From: Corynebacterium confusum
Lineage (GTDB): Bacteria > Actinomycetota > Actinomycetes > Mycobacteriales > Mycobacteriaceae
Assembly (NCBI RefSeq): GCF_030408715.1
Contig: NZ_CP047202.1
Coordinates: 770,294 to 834,293, forward strand
DNA length: 64,000 nt
Direction of reading: 5' to 3'
Shown here: one piece after another, positions 16,942 to 25,945 of the stretch
Position numbering within the stretch: position 1 is the first letter of the stretch
How the letters are laid out: the number at the start of each line of letters is the position of its first letter
Position numbers and translations under genes: made by a program
Notes under the pieces: model-generated
What the model saw: the letters and a program-made list of their open reading frames with translations, nothing else
Databases searched by the model: none
What the model was told of the DNA's origin: nothing

Positions 16942-16952
16942 TTGTTAGGCAG

Positions 16953-17025
16953 TGCCCCAGAGTGGATTCGAACCACCGACACCGGCTTTAGGAGAGCCGT
17001 GCTCTATCCCCTGAGCTACTGGGGC
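16953..17025 (-). tRNA. tRNA-Arg (anticodon CCU)
   Basis: A 73-base cloverleaf on the minus strand. The 7-bp acceptor stem is GCCCCAG with CTGGGGC; the D arm is GCTC/GAGC; the anticodon stem CGGCT/AGCCG encloses CTCCTAA, giving anticodon CCT; the T arm contains TTCGAAT; the discriminator is A. CCA is not encoded. It reads AGG codons. Its 3' end faces the island, the usual position for tRNA-targeted integration. Confidence 0.95.
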
Positions 17026-17084
17026 CTAGGAAGCTAGGTTACCCGAGGGCGCGCGAGGCGCGGAAATCGGCTAGCGTTGGCGGT

Positions 17085-17402
17085 ATGGAACACCAAGGCA
17101 GTGAGGTTGGCGGCGCGCCGCGGCGGGCGGACTCGGAATTCGTGGATGTCCAGCGCCGGGAGATTTTCACCCAGATCATCCAGCGCGATGGGGTGGAGGT
17201 CCTCGCCGTGGACAAGGCCGTGCCGGGCGGGGAGCGCAAGCGCGTGCTGCTGCTCAACAAGTATGATGCGCAGCGCCTGCGCGCGGTGCTAGAGGCCTAC
17301 CTCAACACCATCTACAGCAAGGAGCTGGCCGGGATGGCCGGGACCTTGTCCCCGGCAGATATGGTGGAGCTCTTCGGGGAAGAAGAGGGCGTAGAGGACT
17401 AG
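17085..17402 (+). CDS. Conserved hypothetical protein
   Basis: A 105-residue soluble acidic protein with no recognised domain. The central part (RREIFTQIIQRDGVEVLAVD, then KRVLLLNKYDAQRLRAVLEA) has balanced hydrophobic patterning and looks like a folded alpha/beta unit. It is convergent with the mycoredoxin gene, ten bases away. Weak ribosome site. Codon usage matches the host rather than the island. Confidence 0.6.
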   Translation: MEHQGSEVGGAPRRADSEFVDVQRREIFTQIIQRDGVEVLAVDKAVPGGERKRVLLLNKYDAQRLRAVLEAYLNTIYSKELAGMAGTLSPADMVELFGEEEGVED

Positions 17403-17412
17403 GCGACGAAGA

Positions 17413-17700
17413 CTAGGCTTCCTCGCCGGTCAGCTCGCGCAGCTTGGCGCGCACGGCAGAGGCCTCCGGGTTGGTCTCGTGGGTGCCGTCGGAGTAGAGG
17501 ACGGTCGGCACGATCCGGTTGCCGTCGTTGACGGACTTGATCCACTCGTTGATGTCCTCGGTGCCCTCGGCCTCCGCGTCGACCAGGGTGTAGGGGGTCT
17601 CCGTGCGGTCCAGGCGCTTAATCAGGCGGGAAGAAAACGGGCACCAGTCCGCGTAGAAGATGGTGACGTGATCGTGGGTTTCCGGGGTCTTAACGCTCAT
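17413..17700 (-). CDS. mrx1: Mycoredoxin/glutaredoxin-like protein with CPFS active site
   Basis: A 95-residue thioredoxin-fold protein of the mycoredoxin family, which reduces mixed disulphides with mycothiol. It has the N-terminal strand VTIFYADWC, the cis-proline block RIVPTVLYSDG, and a C-terminal helix. The active site is C20-P-F-S23, not the usual CPYC/CGYC, so the second cysteine is lost. The monothiol mechanism needs only the first cysteine, so it could still work. It follows folA with one base between stop and start, after thyA and folA. Confidence 0.8.
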   Translation of the reverse strand: MSVKTPETHDHVTIFYADWCPFSSRLIKRLDRTETPYTLVDAEAEGTEDINEWIKSVNDGNRIVPTVLYSDGTHETNPEASAVRAKLRELTGEEA

Positions 17701-17701
17701 G

Positions 17702-18247
17702 TTAAGCAGCGTCCTTTCGTTCGTAGGTTAAAAAGCGGTACTTCATGGGAAGATCGCTGGGTGGGGTGCCCGGGATGGTCAGCCGGCCTTTGTCGGAAGT
17801 CAGCCAATCGCTGTCGCGGCTGAGCCCGAAGTGGGCAGGCACCGTCGGGGCGTAGACCGCCTCGTCGCCGTAGATACTACCGATGTTAACGCCCATCAAG
17901 GTGATTTCAATGACGTCGACGTCGTCGATCGTGGCGGCGTAGAGCTGCCCGCCGCCCATCACCCAGGCGGAGTCGAGCTCCGGCAGCTTATCGATGCCGG
18001 CCAGCACCTCACCGCCGGCGGACCAGTCGCCGGGGGCGCGGGAGGAGATGATGAAATTCTCCCGGCCCGGCAGGGGGCGGAACTTTGGGTTCAGCGACTC
18101 CCAGGTCTTGCGCCCCATGACCACCGGGCTGCCCAGGGTGGTCTGCTTGAAATGTGCCAGGTCCTCCGGCACGTGCCACGGCATGTCCGTGCCGTCGCCG
18201 ATGATGCCGTCCAGGGACTGCGCCCAGATGGCGCCCAAGCTAGTCAT
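17702..18247 (-). CDS. folA: Dihydrofolate reductase
   Basis: A 181-residue DHFR that regenerates tetrahydrofolate consumed by ThyA. Conserved parts are GAIWAQSLDGIIG, MPWHVPEDLAHFK with the catalytic acid, VVMGRKTWESL, and WVMGGGQLYA. An insertion between the GGG motif and the C-terminus makes it slightly long. The ATG directly abuts the thyA stop, so the two are translated as a pair. Confidence 0.93.
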   Translation of the reverse strand: MTSLGAIWAQSLDGIIGDGTDMPWHVPEDLAHFKQTTLGSPVVMGRKTWESLNPKFRPLPGRENFIISSRAPGDWSAGGEVLAGIDKLPELDSAWVMGGGQLYAATIDDVDVIEITLMGVNIGSIYGDEAVYAPTVPAHFGLSRDSDWLTSDKGRLTIPGTPPSDLPMKYRFLTYERKDAA

Positions 18248-19045
18248 CTACACCGCCACCGGGGCCTTGATGGTCGGGTGCGGGTCGTAGCCGATGACCT
18301 CGAAGTCGTCGAAGTCGTAGTCGAACATCGACGCCGCCTTGTGCAGCTTGAGCTGCGGGTAGTCCCGGGGAGTGCGCGAGAGCTGTTCTTCGACCTGGGC
18401 GCGGTGGTTGTCGTAGATGTGGCAATCCCCGCCGGTCCAGACCAGCTCGCCGACCTCGAGGCCGGCCTGCTGGGCGAACATGTGGGCCAGGGCGGCGTAG
18501 GAGGCCAGGTTGAACGGCACGCCCAGGAACATATCGGCGGAGCGCTGGTAGACCTGCAGCGAGAGCTTGCCATCCGCCACGTAGAGCTGGAAGAGCAGGT
18601 GGCAGGGCATCAGCGCCATTTTGTCGAGCTCCGCGACGTTCCAGGCGGAGACCAGGTTACGGCGCGAATCCGGGTTAGACTTGAGTGTTTCCAGCGCCTG
18701 CGAGATCTGGTCGATGTGGGACCCGTCCGGGGTGGGCCAGGAACGCCACTGCACGCCATAGACTGGGCCCAGATCGCCGTTTTCGTCCGCCCATTCGTTC
18801 CAGATGCGCACGCGGTTGTCCTGCAGCCACTTCACGTTGGAGTCGCCGCGCAGGAACCACAGCAGCTCACCGATGACTCCGTGGAAGTAGACCTTCTTGG
18901 TGGTCAGCAGGGGGAAGGACTCGGATAAGTCGTAGCGCAGCTGCCGGCCGAATAACGAGGTCGTGCCCGTGCCGGTGCGGTCGCCCTTGGGGGAGCCGTG
19001 GTCGAGGATGTCGCGAAGCAGGTCTTCGTACGGGGTGTATGCCAT
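18248..19045 (-). CDS. thyA: Thymidylate synthase
   Basis: A 265-residue ThyA making dTMP from dUMP with methylene-tetrahydrofolate. Family landmarks are [32 protein letters not shown], the catalytic cysteine in [12 protein letters not shown], the [12 protein letters not shown] nucleotide site and GDCHIYDNH. Length is standard. It heads the thyA-folA-mrx series and follows cysQ on the same strand. Confidence 0.96.
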   Translation of the reverse strand: MAYTPYEDLLRDILDHGSPKGDRTGTGTTSLFGRQLRYDLSESFPLLTTKKVYFHGVIGELLWFLRGDSNVKWLQDNRVRIWNEWADENGDLGPVYGVQWRSWPTPDGSHIDQISQALETLKSNPDSRRNLVSAWNVAELDKMALMPCHLLFQLYVADGKLSLQVYQRSADMFLGVPFNLASYAALAHMFAQQAGLEVGELVWTGGDCHIYDNHRAQVEEQLSRTPRDYPQLKLHKAASMFDYDFDDFEVIGYDPHPTIKAPVAV

Positions 19046-19054
19046 AGTGCTAGT

Positions 19055-19813
19055 TTAAAACCCTCCGTTTTCTTTGGCGTAGTCCGCCGCGTGGGCCAGG
19101 ATATCGTCGGCTAGCTCCGGGCGGCAGACCAGCAGGTCCGGGATGAACGTGTCCTCGTTGTTGAAGGTGATCGGGCTGCCGTCCAGGCGGGAAGCGTGCA
19201 GGCCGGCGGCCAGCGCCACGCCCACCGGGGCGGCCTGGTCCCACTCGTACTGCCCGCCGGAGTGGATATAACCGTCGTAGTCGCCCAGCAGCACGTGCAT
19301 GGCCTTCGCCCCAGCCGAGCCCACGCCGCTGGTCTCAAAGCCCATCTTCTGGGAGATGTAGTCCGCCACCTTGGGCGGGCGGTTGCGCGAGACCACGAAC
19401 TTGTGGGACAGCGGTCCGGTGACCGCGCGGACGTCGGAGGACTTGAACGTCACGCCCAGGTCCGGCAGGCCCACCGCGGCATGCGCGGGGCGGCCGTCGA
19501 TGGTCAGCGCGATGTGCACGGCCCAGTCCTGGCGGCCCGTGGCGAATTCCTTCGTGCCGTCGAGCGGATCGACCACCCAGACGCGGTCCTTGGTGAGGCG
19601 ATCCGGGTTATCGGTGGCCTCCTCCGACAAGAATCCGTCGTCGGGGCGGTGCTGGGCCAGCACCCGGGAGATCCACTCCTGGGCGAGCTCGTCCCCGGCG
19701 TCGCCCAGGGCGCGGCTGCGCAGCAGGCCTCCCTTGCGGACCCCTTTGAGGATCTCGCCGCAGCCTTCGGCGATCATGTTGGTCAGGCGGGCATCATCTA
19801 GCTGGACGGTCAT
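19055..19813 (-). CDS. cysQ: CysQ-type 3'(2'),5'-bisphosphate nucleotidase
   Basis: A 252-residue inositol-monophosphatase superfamily enzyme. Metal ligands are visible in LSEEATDNP, in WVVDPLDGTKEFATG, and in EWDQAAPVGVALAAG near the C-terminus. CysQ removes PAP made in sulphate assimilation; related enzymes hydrolyse inositol phosphates, so substrate is likely rather than certain. It lies nine bases upstream of thyA on the same strand and is divergent from lhr. Confidence 0.85.
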   Translation of the reverse strand: MTVQLDDARLTNMIAEGCGEILKGVRKGGLLRSRALGDAGDELAQEWISRVLAQHRPDDGFLSEEATDNPDRLTKDRVWVVDPLDGTKEFATGRQDWAVHIALTIDGRPAHAAVGLPDLGVTFKSSDVRAVTGPLSHKFVVSRNRPPKVADYISQKMGFETSGVGSAGAKAMHVLLGDYDGYIHSGGQYEWDQAAPVGVALAAGLHASRLDGSPITFNNEDTFIPDLLVCRPELADDILAHAADYAKENGGF

Positions 19814-19848
19814 ACCCGTAGAGTCTAGCCGCCGCGTTAAAGTAAGGC

Positions 19849-22800
19849 ATGGCCGAAAACATCCTGTCGCGCTTCAGCCCGCCGGTGCGGGACTGGTTTA
19901 GCGAGGTCTTCGCGCAGCCGACCGAGGTGCAGCAGGAGGCATGGTCGGCTATTTCACAGGGCGACCACGCGCTGGTCGTCGCGCCGACCGGCTCCGGTAA
20001 GACCCTGGCGGCGTTCCTCTGGGCGCTCAACGGGCTGGTCGAGCGCGACGGCCAGACCAGCCTGCCCATCGGGCAGGAGGCCAGCCGCACCTCCACCCAT
20101 GGCGGGGTGAAAGTGCTCTATATTTCCCCGCTCAAGGCCCTCGGCGTGGACGTCGAACGCAACCTGCGCGCCCCACTGGCCGGCATCGCCCGCGTGGCCG
20201 AGCGGCTAGGCCTAGACCACCCGGACATCTCCGTGGGCGTGCGCTCCGGGGACACCCCGCAGGCCGAGCGCAACCGCCAGGTCCGCCGCCCGCCGGACAT
20301 CCTTATCACCACGCCCGAGTCGGCCTACCTGATGCTGACCTCCAAGGCCGCGGGCATCTTGAGCTCGGTCGAGACCGTCGTGGTGGATGAGATCCACGCC
20401 CTGGCCGGCTCCAAGCGCGGCGTGCACCTGGCGCTGAGCTTGGAGCGGCTGGCGCTGCTCGCCGGCGATTTCCAGCGCATCGGGCTCTCCGCCACCGTGC
20501 GCCCGCTGGAGACGGTGGCACATTTTTTGGGCGGGTCCCGCCCAGTAGAGATCATCGCCCCGCCGGCCAGCAAGCGCTGGGACTTGGCCGTGCACTGCCC
20601 GGTGGAGGACATGGCGGACCTGCCCACCCCGGAGCAGGGCTCGCCCATCGGGGAGCTGACGGTGGATGACTCCATCGGCATTACCAGCGGGGACGACCTG
20701 CTGGAAGAATCCGCGCTGCCGACGGCGAAGTCCATCTGGCCGTTTATCGAGCAGGACGTCTACGCCGAGGTCATGGGGCACCGCTCGACCCTGGTCTTCG
20801 TCAACTCGCGCCGCACTGCGGAGCGGCTGACCAGCCGGCTCAACGAGCTCTACGCGCAGGAGCACGACCCAGAGTCTTTGTCCGCGCCCACGCGCCGGGA
20901 TCCGGCACAGCTGATGAAGCAGGTCGACGTGGCGGGCAAGGCCCCGGCGGTTATCGCCCGCGCTCACCACGGCTCCGTGTCCAAGGACGAGCGCGCTATG
21001 ACCGAGACCATGCTCAAGGAGGGCACGCTCAAGGCGGTGGTGGCGACCAGCTCGCTGGAACTGGGCATCGACATGGGCACGGTCGATCTGGTCATCCAGG
21101 TCGAATCCCCGCCGTCGGTGGCCTCCGGCCTGCAGCGCGTCGGCCGCGCCGGGCACACCGTGGGCGCGGTATCGACCGGCTCCTTCTACCCGAAGCACCG
21201 CGCCGACCTGGTCCAGGCCAGCCTGACCACCAAGCGCATGCGCGAAGGCCTCATCGAGCGCCTGCACACCCCATCCAACCCTCTGGACGTGCTCGCGCAG
21301 CAGACCGTGGCCGCTGTCGCCGCCGCCCCGGACGGGCTCGGGGTGGAGGACTGGTTCGACACGGTCCGGCGGGCCTGGCCCTACCGGGACCTGCCTCGCG
21401 AGGTCTTCGACGCCGTGCTCGACCTGGTCAGCGGCGTCTACCCCTCGACGGACTTCTCGGAGCTGAAACCCCGGGTGGTCTACGACCGCGTCGGGGGCGT
21501 ACTCACCCCGCGCCCGGGCGCGCAGCGCGTGGCGGTGACGAATGCCGGCACCATCCCGGACCGCGGCATGTTCGGCGTCTTCCTGGTCTCTGGCGCCGAA
21601 AACCAGGCCCCGCGCCGGGTGGGCGAGCTCGACGAGGAGATGGTCTACGAATCCCGCGTGGGCGACATCATCACCCTGGGCGCTAGCTCCTGGCTCATCG
21701 AGGACATCACCCGGGACCAGGTGCGCGTTAGCCCCGCGCCGGGGCACACCGGTCGGTTGCCCTTCTGGAACGGGGACGCCGCCGGCCGCCCCTATGAGCT
21801 CGGCCAGGCGCTGGGCGCCTGGCGCCGGGACGTCCACCAGGACCCAGGAATCCTCGCCGACGTCGACGCCCGCGCACGGGAGAACATCGTTACCTACCTG
21901 GGCGAACAGTACGAGGCCACCGGGCTCATCCCGGATGACACGACCCTGCTGCTCGAGCGCTTCCGCGACGAGCTAGGCGACTGGCGCGTGCTGCTGCACA
22001 CCCCGTTCGGCCGCGGGGTCAACGCCGCCTGGGCGCTGGCGGTCGGCGCCCGCGTCGCGGAGAACACCGGCATGGACGCCCAAGCCGTGGCCGGCGACGA
22101 CGGCATCGTCCTGCGCCTGCCGGAGGCTGACCGGGAGCCGGACGCCAGCCTGTTTAACTTCGACGCCGACGACATCACCGACATCGTCACCGAGCAGGTC
22201 GGCGGCTCCGCGCTCTTTGCCTCCCGCTTCCGCGAGTGCGCCGCCCGCGCGTTGCTTCTGCCGCGCCGCAACCCCGGCAAGCGCGCCCCGCTGTGGCAGC
22301 AGCGCCAGCGCGCCGAGCAGCTGCTGGACGTGGCCCGGAAGTACCCGTCTTTCCCCATTATCCTGGAGACCGTGCGCGAATGTCTCCAGGACGTCTACGA
22401 CCTGCCCGCCCTGCAGGAGGTCATGCGGGAGCTGGGCCACCGGCGCATCCGGATCGCCGAGATCACCACGAACAACCCCTCGCCGTTCGCCTCGACCCTG
22501 CTGTTCAACTACACCGGTGCCTTCATGTACGAGGGCGACTCGCCGCTGGCGGAAAAGCGCGCCGCGGCGCTGGCCCTGGACCCGTCCCTGCTGGCCAAGC
22601 TGTTGGGCACGGTGGAACTGCGCGAGCTGCTGGATGCCGACATCATCGCCGAAGTCCACGCTCAGCTCCAGCGCACCGCCCCTGACCGCCGGGCCCGCAC
22701 CACCGAGGAGGTCGCCGACCTGCTGCGCACCCTGGGCCCGGTGGCCACCGAGGACCTGCCGGCGCACACGGACGTTCCGTTGAGCGCTATCGATGCCGCC

Positions 22801-24627
22801 CTGGCCGGCCGCGTGATGCGCGTGCGGATCGCCGGGACCGAGCACCTAGCCCAGGTCAACGACGCCGCGCTGCTGCGCGATGGCCTGGGCATCCCGGTCC
22901 CGCCCGGGGTGCCGGCCCAGGTGGACACGGTCACCGACGCCCTGCCGCAGCTGCTCAGCCGCTGGGCGCGCACCCGCGGGCCGTTCGTCATCAGCGAGGC
23001 CGCGGCCGCCTTCGGGCTGTCGGCCTCTGCGGCCTACGGGGTCCTCAACGGCCTGGACAAGGTGGTCGAAGGCCACTACCGCGCCGGGGTAGAGGAGACC
23101 GAGTACTGCGCGGCTGAAGTCCTCAAAATCATCCGCAGCCGGTCGCTGGCCGCCGCCCGCGCGGCGACCGAGCCGGTCAGCGCCACCGCCTACGCCCGCT
23201 TCCTGCCCGCCTGGCAGCAGGTCGCCCCGGCCGGCACCCGCCCGGCGCTGCGCGGGGCCGACGGGGTCCTGGCGGTCATCGAACAGCTCGCCGGGGCCAA
23301 GGCCCCGGCCTCGGCCTGGGAGAGCCTCATCCTGCCAGCCCGGGTGGGGGATTATTCGCCCGCCCACCTGGACGAGCTCACGCTGTCCGGCGAGGTCCTC
23401 ATCGTCGGCGCGGGTAAGGCCGGCTCGGCAGATCCCTGGATCATGCTGCTGCCGGCGGACTACGCCGCCCAGCTGCTGCCGCAGACCGAGCCGGAGGGCT
23501 ATTCCATCCTGGAACGTGCCCTCCTGGAACACCTGGGCACGGGCGGGGCCTTCCACTTCGGGGAGCTGGCCGCCGACGCGCCGGGCACCGAGGAAGAAGT
23601 CCGCCAGGCGCTGTGGCAGCTGGTGGAGGCCGGCGCAGTTTCCCCGGATTCCTTCGCCCCGGTGCGCGCCCGCCTGGCCGGCAAGACCGGCGGCAAGGCA
23701 GCCCACCGCGCCAAGCGGCGGCCCAACCGCTCCCGCCTGCGGATGGGGCGGACCTCGTTTGCGCAAGCGCAGCGTGTGAGCACCCCGCCGGACGTGGGCG
23801 GGCGTTGGGCGCTCACCCCGCCGCCCGCGCAGGACCCGACGGCGCGCTCGGTCGCGCACGGCGAAGCTTGGCTGGACCGTTACGGGGTGGTCACCCGCGG
23901 CAGTGTCGTGGCCGAGGACGTCCTGGGCGGTTTCGCCCTGGCCTACAAGGTCCTGTCCGGCTTCGAGGAATCCGGCAAGGCCATGCGCGGCTACGTCATT
24001 GAGGGCCTCGGCGCGGCGCAGTTTTCCGTGCCCGCGGTCATCGACCGCCTGCGCGGGGAGCAGGACAGCCCCGATGTCACCGGTTGGCCGTCGGGCCATG
24101 AGCCGGACACCGTGGTGCTCGTCGCCTGCGACCCGGCCAACCCCTATGGCGCGGCCCTGGCCTGGCCGGAGACGCCCGGCAAGCCCAACCGCGCCGCTGG
24201 CGCCCTCGTGGCGCTGGTCGACGGTCTGCCCATCGTGCACTTAAGCCGCGGCGGCAAGTCTCTGACCACCTTCCCGCACGTGCTGCCGGAGGGCGTCGAC
24301 CCGGCCGAGGCATTGCAGCGGGCGTTAGGCGGGCTGCGCGAGCTCATCGCTGCCGGCCGCCTGCAGCCTCTGGTCGTGGAAAAGATCAACGGCGTCGCCG
24401 CCTTCCAAGCCCCCGAGGCCGAGGCGCTGCGTTCCGCCGGCGCGGGGCTGAGCCCCCGCGGCCTGCGGATCGCCGCCACCGCCGCCGCGCCCCGCGGCAG
24501 CCGCCGGCCCCAGCAAAGCCCCCGGTCAGGATCCGTGCCGTCGCGGCGGGGCCGGCGGGTGACCGACGTTATCGCGAGCTTCGACGACGACGCGTTCGAG
24601 GCAGACAATGGGGCAGAGGATTACTAA
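19849..24627 (+). CDS. lhr: Large DEAD/DEAH helicase Lhr
   Basis: A 1592-residue Lhr, the long form found in actinobacteria. The N-terminal SF2 core has APTGSGKTLAAFLW (Walker A), VVVDEIHALAG (DEIH box), LSATV, and QRVGRAGH (motif VI). The winged-helix and Lhr-specific domains follow, and the end is a low-complexity basic segment. Lhr unwinds RNA-DNA hybrids 3' to 5' and is DNA-damage-linked in mycobacteria. It is followed within 15 bases by a Nei-type glycosylase, which supports a joint role in repair. Confidence 0.95.
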   Translation: MAENILSRFSPPVRDWFSEVFAQPTEVQQEAWSAISQGDHALVVAPTGSGKTLAAFLWALNGLVERDGQTSLPIGQEASRTSTHGGVKVLYISPLKALGVDVERNLRAPLAGIARVAERLGLDHPDISVGVRSGDTPQAERNRQVRRPPDILITTPESAYLMLTSKAAGILSSVETVVVDEIHALAGSKRGVHLALSLERLALLAGDFQRIGLSATVRPLETVAHFLGGSRPVEIIAPPASKRWDLAVHCPVEDMADLPTPEQGSPIGELTVDDSIGITSGDDLLEESALPTAKSIWPFIEQDVYAEVMGHRSTLVFVNSRRTAERLTSRLNELYAQEHDPESLSAPTRRDPAQLMKQVDVAGKAPAVIARAHHGSVSKDERAMTETMLKEGTLKAVVATSSLELGIDMGTVDLVIQVESPPSVASGLQRVGRAGHTVGAVSTGSFYPKHRADLVQASLTTKRMREGLIERLHTPSNPLDVLAQQTVAAVAAAPDGLGVEDWFDTVRRAWPYRDLPREVFDAVLDLVSGVYPSTDFSELKPRVVYDRVGGVLTPRPGAQRVAVTNAGTIPDRGMFGVFLVSGAENQAPRRVGELDEEMVYESRVGDIITLGASSWLIEDITRDQVRVSPAPGHTGRLPFWNGDAAGRPYELGQALGAWRRDVHQDPGILADVDARARENIVTYLGEQYEATGLIPDDTTLLLERFRDELGDWRVLLHTPFGRGVNAAWALAVGARVAENTGMDAQAVAGDDGIVLRLPEADREPDASLFNFDADDITDIVTEQVGGSALFASRFRECAARALLLPRRNPGKRAPLWQQRQRAEQLLDVARKYPSFPIILETVRECLQDVYDLPALQEVMRELGHRRIRIAEITTNNPSPFASTLLFNYTGAFMYEGDSPLAEKRAAALALDPSLLAKLLGTVELRELLDADIIAEVHAQLQRTAPDRRARTTEEVADLLRTLGPVATEDLPAHTDVPLSAIDAALAGRVMRVRIAGTEHLAQVNDAALLRDGLGIPVPPGVPAQVDTVTDALPQLLSRWARTRGPFVISEAAAAFGLSASAAYGVLNGLDKVVEGHYRAGVEETEYCAAEVLKIIRSRSLAAARAATEPVSATAYARFLPAWQQVAPAGTRPALRGADGVLAVIEQLAGAKAPASAWESLILPARVGDYSPAHLDELTLSGEVLIVGAGKAGSADPWIMLLPADYAAQLLPQTEPEGYSILERALLEHLGTGGAFHFGELAADAPGTEEEVRQALWQLVEAGAVSPDSFAPVRARLAGKTGGKAAHRAKRRPNRSRLRMGRTSFAQAQRVSTPPDVGGRWALTPPPAQDPTARSVAHGEAWLDRYGVVTRGSVVAEDVLGGFALAYKVLSGFEESGKAMRGYVIEGLGAAQFSVPAVIDRLRGEQDSPDVTGWPSGHEPDTVVLVACDPANPYGAALAWPETPGKPNRAAGALVALVDGLPIVHLSRGGKSLTTFPHVLPEGVDPAEALQRALGGLRELIAAGRLQPLVVEKINGVAAFQAPEAEALRSAGAGLSPRGLRIAATAAAPRGSRRPQQSPRSGSVPSRRGRRVTDVIASFDDDAFEADNGAEDY

Positions 24628-24641
24628 CTTGAGGAGGCGTA

Positions 24642-25463
24642 ATGCCCGAGGGCGATTCCGTCCTGCAGCTATCCAACCGCTTGCAGTTCATGCGCGGCCG
24701 GGAGGTCACGCGCAGCTCGCTGCGGGTGCCGCGGTATGCCACCGTGCGCTTTGATGGGGAGACCTGCGAGCGCGTGTGGCCTTACGGCAAGCACCTGTTT
24801 ATGCAGTTCGGGCAGCGCCTGCTGCACACGCACCTGAAGATGGAGGGGCAGTGGGCCATCCAATATGCGGGGCAGCGCTGGCGCAAGCCCGGCCATAGCG
24901 CCCGGGTGGTCCTGCAGCTGGCGCACCACCCGCGCGATATCGAACTCGTCGGCCATTGGCTGGGCCTGGTCGAGGTGATGGCCGCCGATGACTACGCCGG
25001 CTGGGTCGCCGGCCTGGGCCCGGACATCTTGGGCCCGGATTGGGAGGGGCCCGGCGGGCGCGAGGAGGCGCTGCGCCGGCTGGCGGCCCGTCCGGAGCGT
25101 TCCATCGGGACCGCGCTGCTGGACCAGTCCAACGTGGCCGGCATCGGCAACGAGTACCGCGCCGAAATCTGCTTCCTGGCCGGCCTCCACCCGGCCACGC
25201 CCGTCGGACGGGTGGACCTGGAGGCCGTCATCGACATTGCCCGGCGCATCATGTGGGCCAACCGCGACAGCCCCATCCGCGTGACCACCGGCGTGCGCCG
25301 GGCGGGCGAGACCTCTTACGTCTTCGGCCGTAACCGGGCGCGCTGCCTGCGGTGCGGCACCCGCATCGAGAAAGGATTCCTGGGCGGGCCGGACCAGGGC
25401 GGCGACGAGAGGGAACTGGAGCGGGTCATCTGGTTCTGCCCGCACTGCCAGCCGAAATACTAG
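24642..25463 (+). CDS. nei: Fpg/Nei family DNA glycosylase (Nei2 type)
   Basis: A 273-residue formamidopyrimidine/endonuclease VIII family enzyme. The N-terminal PEGDS gives the catalytic Pro and Glu; LHTHLKMEGQW and GIGNEYRAEICFLAG (H2TH region) follow. The C-terminal zinc finger is complete, CLRCG and CPHC. It should excise oxidised bases and nick the abasic site. GAGGAGGCG gives a strong ribosome site. It is probably cotranscribed with lhr. Confidence 0.92.
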   Translation: MPEGDSVLQLSNRLQFMRGREVTRSSLRVPRYATVRFDGETCERVWPYGKHLFMQFGQRLLHTHLKMEGQWAIQYAGQRWRKPGHSARVVLQLAHHPRDIELVGHWLGLVEVMAADDYAGWVAGLGPDILGPDWEGPGGREEALRRLAARPERSIGTALLDQSNVAGIGNEYRAEICFLAGLHPATPVGRVDLEAVIDIARRIMWANRDSPIRVTTGVRRAGETSYVFGRNRARCLRCGTRIEKGFLGGPDQGGDERELERVIWFCPHCQPKY

Positions 25464-25524
25464 GGAACGCGGGGCGCGGTCAGGGGGCCGACGCGGCGGC
25501 CGTTAGCGCGCTAGGATCGCGGGT

Positions 25525-25938
25525 ATGCGTTTGCTACTCAATATCATCTGGTTCTTGTTCGGCGGGCTGTGGCTCGCACTGGCCTATTTCATCTTCGGCG
25601 TTCTGGCCTGCATCTTCATCATCACCATCCCGGCTGGCGTGGCCAGCTTCCGCATGGCGGCCTACGCCATTTGGCCGTTCGGCCGGGCCGTGGTCCAGCC
25701 GGTGGGCGGGTCCAGCGGCATGTCGACGTTTTCCAACGTCGTCTGGTTCATCGTCGCCGGCGTGTGGCTAGCGCTGAGCCACCTGACCACGGCCGCGGCC
25801 CAGGCGATCACCATCATCGGTATCCCGCTGGCTATCGCCAACCTCAAGCTCATCCCGATCACCTGCTTTCCGTTCGGCAAGCAGATCGTGCCGAACGACC
25901 GCATCCCCGCCGGCTTCGAGCCGATGATCCGGATGTAG
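25525..25938 (+). CDS. YccF-family inner membrane protein
   Basis: A 137-residue membrane protein made of two YccF repeats (NIIWFLFGGLWLAL.. and NVVWFIVAGVWLAL.., each ending in a WPFG/FPFG motif). Each repeat has two hydrophobic segments. No biochemical function is established for the family. It converges on pgi with seven bases between stops. Confidence 0.88.
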   Translation: MRLLLNIIWFLFGGLWLALAYFIFGVLACIFIITIPAGVASFRMAAYAIWPFGRAVVQPVGGSSGMSTFSNVVWFIVAGVWLALSHLTTAAAQAITIIGIPLAIANLKLIPITCFPFGKQIVPNDRIPAGFEPMIRM

Positions 25939-25945
25939 CTACGGG

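Larger units (their letters stand above)
7442..16952. mobile_element. Defence island beside tRNA-Arg(CCU)
   Basis: Everything between the truncated transporter and the 3' end of tRNA-Arg is accessory. It holds a lipoprotein, a CBASS pair, a type III restriction-modification pair, two HTH regulators and a broken recombinase-like gene. Base composition is visibly more AT-rich, most of all over 8.5-10.4 kb. A perfect 17-bp inverted repeat (7555-7571 and 16925-16941) brackets it. Insertion next to a tRNA 3' end is typical of integrative elements. No direct att duplication of the tRNA end was found. Confidence 0.7.

Noticed and set aside
24669..25445. Open frame antisense to the Nei-type gene, and similar long antisense frames across lhr, purH and pcrA
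   Set aside because: Composition is that of GC-driven shadows; the sense-strand genes have all family motifs.
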